NCBI RefSeq assembly: GCF_030272615.1
Contig: NC_081415.1
Location: 103,034,796-103,098,795 of the forward strand
From: Cryptomeria japonica
Taxonomy: Eukaryota > Streptophyta > Pinopsida > Cupressales > Cupressaceae
Length of the DNA stretch: 64,000 nucleotides
Direction of reading: 5' to 3'
Translations under genes and position numbers: made by a program
The notes under the pieces: model-generated
The model's input: the letters and a program-made list of their open reading frames with translations, nothing else
Told to the model about the DNA's origin: nothing
Databases searched by the model: none
Shown: positions 27,197-36,798 of the stretch, piece after piece
Layout: each line of letters begins with the position of its first letter
Numbering within the stretch: position 1 is the stretch's first letter

Positions 27197-27579
27197 CATA
27201 CATATATCACAATGGCATCACATCTTGCACACAACACATATTAGCACATTTTACATCATTATGTATCTCATCCTGTACATTATCATATTCATCTGCATTT
27301 CATACACTCACATTTACATTATATATTAACAACATAAAAGAACAAAAATATTTCATTTCATCATGTACATATTTGCATCCATATCATAAGCATCACATAG
27401 AAACATACATCACATAGGTACACATGCATATAACTGCCACAAGGATGGATCATCTCATATATATATCTCAAAATTATAAGTGTCATGATACAATGATGTC
27501 AAAATCATATGGCTACAATCACCCGAAGGTGTCATCATACAAAATGGTACAAAACACATACATAGGGAGCCCTCTATGG
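27197..27579 (+). other. 3' untranslated region of the plus-strand gypsy element, second part
   Basis: CATACAT/ATGATG-rich sequence that matches 33240-33640 reversed. No gene. Confidence 0.65.
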
Positions 27580-28784
27580 CTATGATGAACTCCCTCCCTC
27601 GGAGCTGACTGACCTCGATGGATTCTGAGCCCTGGAAGGACCCACCCCATAATCATCTCTCCTATCCCCTCTATCTGGTGGTGGTGGAGGACCCATGACC
27701 CCACCGCTCGATGCCTGTCTCATGTCCCTCCCTCCAGTGGTCGTCATTGTCCATGATGGTCTATGAAGGCTCCTAGCCCGCTACTCTGGTGGCACTGGTC
27801 CATAGTATAGGTCTCTCCAGTAGTCTATCTCCTCCCCGGCTCGTAGAAAATAGGCATATCCAGCTCTTATATCCTTTGCAGTCTACCCACCCTATCCACC
27901 AACTGCCTCTCAAGCACACATGGCATCCACCCAATCAGATACCTTCTCCTGAACACATATGGCAGCTGCACTGCATCATCATCCCACTCATTGCACTCTC
28001 AATACGACCTCCATACTACAGTGTCAATCTCATCAATGACCCTGCACCAGTACTCTAATCTCCCAATCCACGGCTGTGATGTAATCATATCATACAGATG
28101 TACAAAACTGTGCCCATGGCCTCTGCCTTTGAAATGAATCGGTCGTGTAACCAGTATATGCTCATATGCCCACACCTGCAACAATGTAACTCCACAGCCC
28201 AATCCTACTAATCCATGATAGACAAACTGATGTAACTCATAACACAAGTGTGCCAGCAGACATGGTCCCCATGCAAACCTAGTGTGCTCTATCACCAATG
28301 TCTCCAGTCTACCACCCCAGCCCACAACCAATCCTCATGTCGCCCTATTCGGACATAGGAACCCACTGATCACTCCTACCAATACTACTGGTAGTGTTAA
28401 TCTTGTTTGTGTCATGGTATCCCAAGCCATGTGTCCAGCCCTCATCTCCAATCTTGGATCTTGGCACACTCATCTGAGTGCATCCCTGTCTCCGTCTCGA
28501 TCATAGGGTACCAACTCCCCATCAATCGATATCTACAGTATCCTGTACACATCCTCCAAGGTGACTATCATCTCACCCATCGGCAAATGAAAACTACAAG
28601 TCTCTGAGTGCCATCTCTCAGCCAACACAGTCAGCAATCCCATGTTCGCCCAAAACTCAGGCACATACAAAATATGTCGCAGGCCCATAGCCTAACCCGC
28701 TACTCTCTCCTCGACTGTCAGCTCTGCTTGCAAACTCTGAGTCGAAGGGAATCTCTCTCGTGACTCCAGCATAGGTAGGTCCTC
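27580..28784 (-). pseudogene. Antisense plant mobile domain (PMD) gene, exon 2, deleted and stop-ridden
   Basis: Minus strand, opposite to the element that carries it. Readable pieces match the better copy at 31294-33243: WGGRLETLVIEHTRFAWGPC, RPIHFKGRGHGHSFVHLYDM and, near the end, GGVMGPPPPPDRGDRR. It is about 750 bases shorter, having lost the acidic and Gln-rich middle. The 3' splice site before exon 2 reads GCAA where the other copy has GCAG. Stops include two TGA codons shared with the other copy. PMD proteins (MAIN/MAIL1 family) act in nuclear gene and transposon silencing in Arabidopsis. Exon 1 is not in this copy because the element is interrupted at 29322. Confidence 0.8.
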
Positions 28785-28814
28785 TTGCAATCAAGCAAAT
28801 CAACTGTGTCAATC

Positions 28815-28955
28815 ATAGTGGTACTCCCTATTCATCATAAAGTACTATGTGTTTTCCACTCCCTGTTCATCACAAAGTGCTACTCTTTTTAGTACTCCCT
28901 ATTCATCACAAAGTAATACATTTTGGCATTCCCTATTCATCACAAAGTGCCTTGA
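28815..28955. repeat. Hairpin tandem repeat (left copy, four units)
   Basis: Four units of the form (G/A)TACTCCCTATTCATCACAAAGTAC, the reverse complement of the array at 30943-31256. Stem arms vary but mostly stay complementary (GGTACT with AGTACT, CACT with AGTG, GGCATT with AGTGCC). Confidence 0.85.
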
Positions 28956-29159
28956 TCTATCCTATCCTAGACCCTATGCTTGAGTGTACCCTCTTGAGTA
29001 GTTTCCTAATTGGCAACATATGTTCTATCATAGAATTGTCAATCCTAGCCCTATCTGCTATTTTGGTCTTCCCTAGAGGACATGCTTGAGTGTATCCTCT
29101 CAGCAGCTTATCCAATCGACAGCGTATGTTCATCACAGAACTATCGATTCGACCTAGAA

Positions 29160-29320
29160 GACATAAATGCACATTTATGACATAAACGAGCTTACATACT
29201 GCACATACGTGCCTTCTCTGCATAGACACGCCTGACATACATAGATGTGCCTCTGCTCTGCATAGACGCACCCATATAGCATAAACGAACCTGCACAACA
29301 CAGACGCGCTCGCATTTGAG
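29160..29320. repeat. CATAGACGCRCCT degenerate tandem repeat (left copy)
   Basis: Units of about 24 bp containing CATAGACACGCCT, CATAGATGTGCCT or CACAGACGCGCT, the reverse complement of 30600-30845. The array is cut at 29322 by the LTR of the next element. Confidence 0.85.
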
Positions 29321-29322
29321 AT

Positions 29323-30080
29323 TGTATATGGAGGAAATGGATAACAATAATAACAATATTGAAAGGCTAAATGAATTCAACCACAAAACCCTAGCCTAAC
29401 AACAACAAAGATCCACCATAACATATGAAGATTACCTAAGACAATGCAAATCAAATGAAATCACAAAGATTATATCATCACATGTCCAATAGGGTTTGGA
29501 TCTCCATTCTTCCTATCTCCATTGATCTTGCTTGATATATTTACTCTCATATTTTATGTGCACAAGAGCTCAACAAAGAACGGAATGTGGTTGCAAGTAA
29601 GATCGTAGTATAGTCAATTGATCAAATAGTTCATTAGTTAGGGTTTGATAATGAAGGAAGTATCTCCTTATATAGAAGACACAATATGAAATGGAGGGAT
29701 AAGATTGAGAGGTGTAAAAGGAGGTCGGCTATGATTAGAGGGTAGGTAAAGAAAATAATAAAATAATGAGAGGGGTAGGTAGTGTATGAATTAAGAGATG
29801 AATGACATGTGTCATAAGTGGAAAAGGTTAATGAATTAATTAAATAAATAAAGATTTATTTAATTAATAGAAGGAGTGAGATCAATTAAATAAATAAGAT
29901 ATTTATTTAATTTAGGAAAAGGATAATTTAAATAAATAAATGTATTTATTTAAATGAGAAATAAGGCTAGAAGAGGATAAATGAACTAATTAAATAAATA
30001 AATATTTATTTAATTAATAGAAGAATTAAGCTTAGATAATTAAATAAATAAAATAGACTGGACAATTTTAGGTGTCTACA
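29323..30080 (-). repeat. 3' LTR of the minus-strand gypsy element
   Basis: 758 bp between TGTATATGG and GTGTCTACA on the plus strand. It aligns with 26408-27196 in the same orientation and with 19024-19838 reversed. Confidence 0.9.
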
Positions 30081-30098
30081 TTTTGCCCCTCTTTGAGA
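30081..30098 (-). promoter_or_regulatory. Polypurine tract of the minus-strand gypsy element
   Basis: Minus strand CAAAGAGGGGCAAAA directly before the LTR start TGTAGACACC. This fixes the element's orientation. Confidence 0.85.
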
Positions 30099-30318
30099 CA
30101 ATGCGGCTTGTCGTGTTGTTTCAAAGAAGATAAGATGAACTGATATAGAGTTGCCCCAAGATGGGAATGATATGCCCCCTCGAGAGATTGGATGAAAATG
30201 TGTGAAAAGACCACAGAAAATCTCTCGATAAGAAAGAAAGTCTAGAATGGACTGACCAGATAAAGTGACAGAGTCACGGGATAAAAAAGACTGACTCGGG
30301 AAACGAGGGTGAGGGTAG

Positions 30319-30327
30319 TCTATAAGA
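30319..30327 (+). promoter_or_regulatory. Possible TATA box of the antisense PMD gene
   Basis: GTCTATAAGATAG lies about 95 bp before the exon 1 ATG, on the strand of the PMD gene, in the short gap between LTR and coding sequence. Position is plausible; there is no direct evidence of use. Confidence 0.4.
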
Positions 30328-30599
30328 TAGACCACCAGGGAAATACATCCTCATTGTCATCTACACATCTGTGAGAGCAGAGTGTAGAGCAAAAATAGAG
30401 CAGCAACAGTCAGTAGTGATGGCTTTCGTTCACATATTCGACCGCGTTCACCGATTCCAGAGGCCAGCAGAGGCAGGAGAGCTGGTAAGTACCACCAAAC
30501 TACCTCGTACTTCGATGCATTTATTGTTGTCATTAATGCATGGTAGATAAGGTAATAAATGTGCTTAGAATAGGGTCCAAAAAATATCAAAAAACATTC

Positions 30600-30845
30600 A
30601 GGCACGTCTGCATTGGTGCCAGGCGCATCTATGCTCGCTAGGTGCGTCTGTGTTTGTGCCAGGTGCGTCTGTGATGAATGCGATCGCGTCTGTGATGTGG
30701 AGGTGCGTCTATGCCAAGAAGGCACGTCTGTGTCGTCTAGGCACGTCTGTGCAGAGCATAGGCATGTCTATGTCATTCAGGTGCGTCTATGTAAAACAGG
30801 CACGTTTATGCAGTCTTCAAGCGCGTTTATGTCTTCTAGGTCAAA
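30600..30845. repeat. AGGYRCGTCTRTG degenerate tandem repeat
   Basis: About ten units of 20-27 bp around the core GGCACGTCTGTG / GGTGCGTCTATG. The core appears in opposite orientation in the gag leader at 63590-63780. Confidence 0.9.
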
Positions 30846-30942
30846 TCGACAATTCTGTGATGAACATACGTTGTTGATTGGATAAGCTGCTGAGAGGATA
30901 CACTCAAGCAGGTCCTCTAGAGAAGACTAGGATAGATCAAGG

Positions 30943-31256
30943 CACTTTGTGATGAATAGTGAGTACCAAGATAGAGTACTTTGTGATGAACAGTGAGTAC
31001 TAAAATATGAGCAGCACTTTGTGATGAACAGGGAGTGCAAATGTGAGTAGCACTTTGTGATGAACAGAGAGTGCCAAACACGTAGTACTTTGTGATGAAT
31101 AGGGAGTACCACTAGGATAGAAGCAACACTTTGTGATGAACAGTGAGTGTCATGAGGACAGATAGCAACACTTTGTGATAAATAGTGAGTGTCACTAGGA
31201 TAGAATGCCCTATGCATTTAGATAAAAAAGTAGCATTTTGTGATGAATAATGAATG
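30943..31256. repeat. Tandem array of eight covarying hairpins
   Basis: Each unit has a conserved centre TTGTGATGAACAGNG between two five-base arms. Arms change between units but nearly always remain complementary: GTACT with AGTAC, GCACT with AGTGC, ACACT with AGTGT, GCATT with AATGC. Unit spacing is about 35-48 bp. Only the first unit has a clear mismatch, where GGCACT faces AGTACC. Confidence 0.9.
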
Positions 31257-33243
31257 CCACTATGACTGACATGATTGATTTGCTTGACTGCAGGAGTATT
31301 TGTCGATGTTGGAGTCATGGGAGAGATTCCCGTCGACTCAGAGATTGCGACTTGAGCTGACCTTTGAGGACCGAGCTACGATTGAGGCTATGGGTTTGAG
31401 ACATGTTCTGTATGTGCCTGAGTTTCAGGCGAACATGGGACTGCTGACTGCACTGGCGGAGAGGTGGCACTCCGAGACATGTACATTTCATTTGCCGATG
31501 GGGGAGATGACAGTCACCCTAGAGGATGTATACAGGATCTTGAGGATACCAATCGATGGGGAGCTGATTCCCTACGATCGAGATGGAGACAGGGAGGTCC
31601 TGAGATGAGTATTCTGGGACCCAGGATTGGAGATGAGGGCAGGACATGTGGCTTGGGACACTATGACTGCTACAAGATTGGCGCTGCCAGCAGTGATAGG
31701 AGGAGCGATTAGTGGGTTCTTATGTCCTGATAGAGCGACATGAGGGTTGGTTGTGGGCTGGGGAGGAGCATTGGAGACACTGGTGACACAGCACACCAGA
31801 TATGCCTGGGGACCGTGTGTGCTAGCACACCTGTACTATGAGATGCATCAGTTTGTGTACCACGAGTTAGTGGGATTGGGCTGAGGGGTGACATTATTGC
31901 AGATGAGGGCTTGTGAGCATCTACTATTGACAAGACCGATACATTTCAGAGGCAGAGGTCACGGGTGCAGTTTTATTCACTTGTACGACATGATCACCTC
32001 ACAGCCACAGATTGGCAGGTTAGAGCACTGGCAACGGGTGATAGATGATATTGATGTTGTCAGATGGAGGCCATACCTAGGATGTGAGTAGTGGGAGGAT
32101 GATGCGGTAGAGCTTCCCTACACCTTCCGGAGCAGGTACCTGATTGGGCGGACGCCGTATGTGCTGGAGAGGTAGCTAGTGGACTAGGTGGGCATGCAGT
32201 TTGGCAGAATTCAATAGATGCCACAGGGCTCAGGCATGTATGCACGGATTGTTAGAGATCAGGTGTAGTTTGGGCCCCTATTATCATATGATCAGGCTGT
32301 TACACAGCTTGTAGAGATGATGCCCTTACCCTGGGACATGTGGCTGGAGATCGAGGATGCCGGCATGGATGCCGAGTACACAGCATACTAGGCCAAGCAT
32401 CCATTCCCATGCCTGATGGATCCAATAGAGCTATTAGAGGGAGATGGTGGTGGGGATGATGATGATGATGATGGAGCCGATGGGGGCAGAGGCCGACGGA
32501 GGAGGAGGGGAGCAGTTGGAGAGAGGAGGGTTGCATCACGAAGGGAGGGTGGAGAGGACAGATAAGCTCGGGTGATAAGGGGTCGCGGTGGATTACCACT
32601 ACAAGTGCCAGCAGCACAGGGTCCCAAGCAGGTGCAGGTACAGGGATAGGTACAGGGACAGATACAGGGACAGGTACCAGTACAGGCACCAGCACAGGTA
32701 CAGGCACAGGGGTAGGCACCCATACAGGGGGAGCCACAGGCAGAGCCATAGGGGGCTGAGGCAGAGGAGGATGAGCTGACGAAGCTGAAGGAGATCTGTC
32801 AAGGACAGGCAAATGAGATCCAGGACCTAGAGAGGGAGAGGGATAGGCTCAAGAGGCAGCTCAGAGATACTGAGCGGGAGCGAGACTAGGCCATTTAGTG
32901 CTACACAGAGGCTGAGACAGCACTAAGGGCTGGGAGACAAGTAGTAGAGGACACAGGGGCTGGATATGCCTACGTTCTGCAAGCTGGGGAGGAGATTGCC
33001 TACTGGCAGGATCTCTATTATGGTGCAGTGCCAGCGGATCAGCGAGCGAGGAGCTTCCATAGACCATCACGGACAGCAACAGCTACAGGAGGGAGCTGGA
33101 GGAGACAGGCATCTAGTGGTGGGGTTATGGGTCCTCCACCACCACCAGATAGAGGGGACAGGAGGGATGATCCTGGTGCAGGTCCTTTAGGGGCTTAGAT
33201 TCTGTCGAGGCTAGGCGGCTCTGAAGGAGGGAGTTCATCATAG

Positions 33244-35042
33244 TCGTAGAGGGCTCCCTATGTATCAGTATTGTACCATTTTTGTATGATGATGTAAACA
33301 CCTTCAGGTGATTGTAGCCATATGTTTTTTGACATCATTGTATCATGACACTTTTGTTTTATATATATGAGATGATTCATCTTTGCGGCAGCTATATGCA
33401 TGTGTACCTATGTGATGAGATGTTCTTATGTGATGCTTATTATATGGATGCAAATATGTATATGATGAAATGCAATATTTTTGTTCTTTTATATGTTATA
33501 TGTGTATGCATGATGCAAATGTGAATGTATGTAATGTAGATTGATATGACAATGCAAATGTTTATTTACATGATGAGAATATAAAATGTTCTAACATGTG
33601 TTGTATGCAGGATGTGATGCAATTGTGATATCTATAAGTATGTATGAAATGCTTATATGTGGTAATGCAGGTGCAATGAAATGCAAATGTTTTTGGTGTG
33701 TCATTATACTCAGTCATGTGATAGCAGGCTATGTGGACTCGAGAAGGACGATGGAAGTCAATCAAGAAAGGGGGATGGAAGACAGAAGATATGAAAGTGA
33801 AAGAGCTTCTTATGCATTATCATCATTGAGTTTTATTATGGAAAGTAGGTTATGACAATTGAGGCATATGTTTGACCTAGAAAGTCATTGTACCCATTTG
33901 CATGGAGATAAGACAGTCACAAACAAGGAATGCCCTAGTTCACACTAGACTCACAGTGTCCTCATATCCTTGGACAAGTCATACATTACTAAGAGACAAT
34001 CCACAGACAGCAAAGGAAAATAGGTGACGATACCCCATCCTTGCCTTTCTAGTCAAAGACATCCTGGAGATAGAATCTCTAGTCAGAGACATCCTGGAAA
34101 AGCTAAAAGACATGTCACCAAAAGATAAATCAAAAGAAAACCAAGACTCGACACCAACATCCACTGTAGTCCTCAAGTTTAGTGTCTCTAGTCACTTGTA
34201 TAAGTCTTATTTGATTGTGGTCATAATGTTTACTTTCACAAAAAGGATAGATAGCACTAAACCATATGTTGTTTGAGTCTGTTGAAAGATTTGATTTGTT
34301 GAAGCCCATTTTTGCTGTTGTCTCATCTGAAATTGACTGAATCCATGAAATTGATAATTTATTGCAGAGAAGATGAAACTTTATTGTGGATCTGTGATGC
34401 AAATGTTGCTTTATTGCGGATTGTGCGCGGATAGACTGAAAGAAGCTGGAAGAAACTGTACTCCTTGAAACATGCGATGTTCTCAGTTCCACACCCATCA
34501 GTACACATAGGATTTGCCTTAGCCATAGATAGGATTTGATTTATTATGGATGGAAAGGGAGGTGAAAAGGGAGGTTTATTATGAATGGCTAACCAATCTT
34601 GGGTAGATCAATAACAAGCCATGATGGGAATGGGTAAGTTTACTATGGATGAATAGGTTGTGAGTGTGTGCAAAGTGAAATGATGAAAGTGAATCCTGAA
34701 GGAGGGAGGAGCAATGTCTCTACGCATGGCACTGGTGACCCAGTTTTCACCATGGTACTTGCCCAGGGCGCCACCAAAGTGGTTTTCACCATTGGACGAA
34801 ATTATTTCTCTTTACTTTTTTCGATTTTTTCAATGTTTTTTTGTGTCACAAGGCGCCTGTTTGCCAGGTTTTCACAAAGTAACAATTTTTTTGTTTTATA
34901 ATTTTTTTGCATTTTTGAATTTTTTGATTTTTTTTGTATTTTTGAAGTTTTTGATTTTTTTGTATTTTTGAATTTTTTTAATTTTTTGTATTTTTGAATT
35001 TTTTTATTTTTTTGTATTTTTGAATTAGGATATTTTGAAGAG
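33244..35042 (-). other. 3' untranslated region of the minus-strand gypsy element
   Basis: Lies between the ends of pol (minus) and the PMD gene (plus). It contains a TTTTTGAATTTTTT-type T-rich array (34895-35030) and sequence shared with 25073-27579. No gene is seen. Confidence 0.7.
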
Positions 35043-35870
35043 CTATGTGTAGAACCTACGAAGGTGCATGTTGTTGATAGGATCCTCCAAAGGGTCACCT
35101 TCTGTAGTTGAGAGCTGATATGCCCCAGATCCATATGCTACTGTTATGATGTGAGGACCAAGCCAATTTGGTTCGAACTTGCCCTTCTTCTCTCTGTCTT
35201 GCTGATTTTTGGGGTTCTCTCTAAGAACTAAGTCACCTATCTCAAATGTGCGAGGCTTGACTTTGTGGTTGTAGCTGTGACTCATTCATTGTTGGTAAGC
35301 CTTGAGATGATTAAAAGCAGTTTGTCTTCGTTCATCCAGTAGTTCCAGTTCTTGTAAGCGAGAGACCCTATAGTCTTCATCACTGGTTATGTTTTGCAAA
35401 GAGACCCATAAAGAGGGTAACTCAACCTCAATAGGAAAGATGGCTTTAGTGCCATAGACAAGTGAATAAGGTGTAGCTCCTGTAGGTGTGCGGACACTTG
35501 TGCGGTAGGCCCAAAGTGCAGGATTAAGTTGGATATGCCAATTACGGCCAGCGTCGTCAACTGTCTTCTTTAAGATTTTAAGGATTGTTTTATTAGATGC
35601 CTCAACTTGGCCATTACCTTGGGGGTAATATGGTGTGGAGAAATGATGGGAAATATGGAAGTGGTCACAGAGTTCACGAACATCCTGTTTTTTGAAGGGA
35701 CGCCCGTTATCAGTGATAATGGAAACAAGAATACCGTATCGGCAAATGATATAGTTGAGGATGAACATAGCAATCTGTTTTCTAGTGACTTGTGTGAGAG
35801 GCACAACTTCAATCCATTTTGTGAAATACTCTATGGCAGTGATAATGAATTTACAACCATTGGAAGAAGG
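35043..35870 (-). pseudogene. Integrase, second part (core and C-terminal tail), minus gypsy element
   Basis: The frame runs from the insertion point at 35870. EYFTKWIEVVPL carries Glu where integrases have the first catalytic Asp. IITDNGRPFKKQD has the second Asp and GNGQVEASNKT the Glu. YSLVYGTKAIFPIEVELPS follows, then a stop at about 35286-35288 and the C-terminal piece VKPRTFEIGDLVL to INNMHLRRFYT. It joins in frame to 56397 when the inserted element and one GAAGG are left out: IHPP is followed by SNGCKF. Confidence 0.9.
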
Positions 35871-36798
35871 TGTTGTTCTCAAAATCTGATTCCTCTTCAA
35901 TGCCCTCAAAATAATACAACCTAAAATGACTGCCGAAGAGACATCATGGAGAAAGGGATTCTAGAGACAACATATGACAAGGTTTGGTTAGACCTTCTAC
36001 ACTTCGGACCTTTCTTTGAGCCCAGGTGGGTATACCTTCTGTGAATTAACTCCACACTCTTAAGCAACAAATCCACAGCAAACCAGTCCAGAAAACCAGT
36101 GGATTTATTCACCTTGAAAAACAATTGAAAACAAAGGGTGAAACAATACTCAATTTCAACATATTTGATCGACAAAGTATGCAATAAAGGCCTCAGATTA
36201 ATACCAGTGCTTTATCCAAGGCTACAGAGTCACTCAAACTCAAATAAAACTCCTGAAATGAGGTATCTCTATACCTCCCATCAACTTGGTTTCCATTTAT
36301 CCCTGTAAATGCCTAACATCAACAAGGATCTAATCACTTCAAAATAAACTATGGTCCTCAAATTCAAAGTTTCTCCTAAAGTATTCACTGGTAGAGTGGT
36401 TGTGCATATTTAATTTCCCTCCTAAAAAGAAAAGCTAGAAACACCCATACTGAGATTGCCTTACAATTCCATTCAAACAGAAAAATCCTAGACTATTCTG
36501 AATGAAACAAAGTAAATAAACTTAAGGACAAGTTTGAAGATGACACAAAGCTTTACTCAAAATTGATGGCCTATATATTGATATTCATTTGAAAAAATTT
36601 TACAAAAGTCTGATTCTCCATTAATCTTTGGAAAAGCGCAGATAATATTTCTACAGCATTTTCTTACAAAAAATTTTGTGATCCCCTCTCTCTCTAGTCC
36701 TGGTATCCATTTATAACAATATGGATGCACAAAGCTTCGGACTTCTCGAGGAAAGTTTGTTACAATTACTTCAAAAATTGAAGAAGTTACAATTTCAG

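Larger units (their letters stand above)
19024..29322 (+). mobile_element. Tat-like Ty3/gypsy element, plus strand, pol-deleted, 3' end displaced
   Basis: Order: 5' LTR, long leader, gag, protease remnant, a segment without pol domains, integrase tail, long 3' region with an antisense PMD gene. Each recognisable part matches the minus-strand element at 29323-64000, so the two belong to one family. The right part (tail and 3' LTR) is missing because the minus-strand relative inserted at 29322. A solo LTR of the family sits at 26408-27196. If a 5-bp duplication exists for the 19024 insertion, its left copy is CTAAT (19019-19023). Confidence 0.85.
30485..31293 (+). other. Intron of the antisense PMD gene
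   Basis: 809 bp, GTAAGT...TGCAG, phase 0, joining two coding pieces that read through in frame. It contains both tandem arrays listed next. The splice sites are inferred from sequence only. Confidence 0.65.
30419..33243 (+). pseudogene. PMD (MAIN/MAIL1-like) gene carried antisense in the gypsy element; two exons
   Basis: Exon 1 (30419-30484) encodes MAFVHIFDRVHRFQRP and six more residues, then a GTAAGT donor. Exon 2 starts after GACTGCAG at 31294 in the same phase and runs to TAG at 33241. The total is 671 codons. Its first 300 codons are a plant mobile domain: LRHVLYVPEFQANMGLLTAL, ERWHSETCTFHLPMGEMT, TLEDVYRILRIPIDGEL, RYAWGPCVLAHLYYEMHQF. An Asp run and Arg-rich stretch follow, then Gln/Pro repeats, a coiled coil (EIQDLERERDRLKRQLRDTE) and PPPPPDRGDRR. 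There is no frameshift over 1.95 kb, yet at least 16 in-frame stops, mostly TAG. Known PMD proteins act in nuclear silencing; here it looks captured and decayed. Confidence 0.82.

Noticed and set aside
29323-30080. Possible pairing of this LTR with 26408-27196 as the two ends of one short element
   Set aside because: 26408-27196 has its own CATAC duplication on both sides, and 30081 shows a polypurine tract leading into the minus element.
32300-32812. Minus-strand Pro/Val-rich frame of 170 codons
   Set aside because: Antisense of the Gln-rich PMD segment (CAGGTA repeats).
35921-36184. 87-codon minus frame, identical in both LTRs (also 49779-50042)
   Set aside because: Identity only reflects the young LTR pair; no domain or start context supports a gene.
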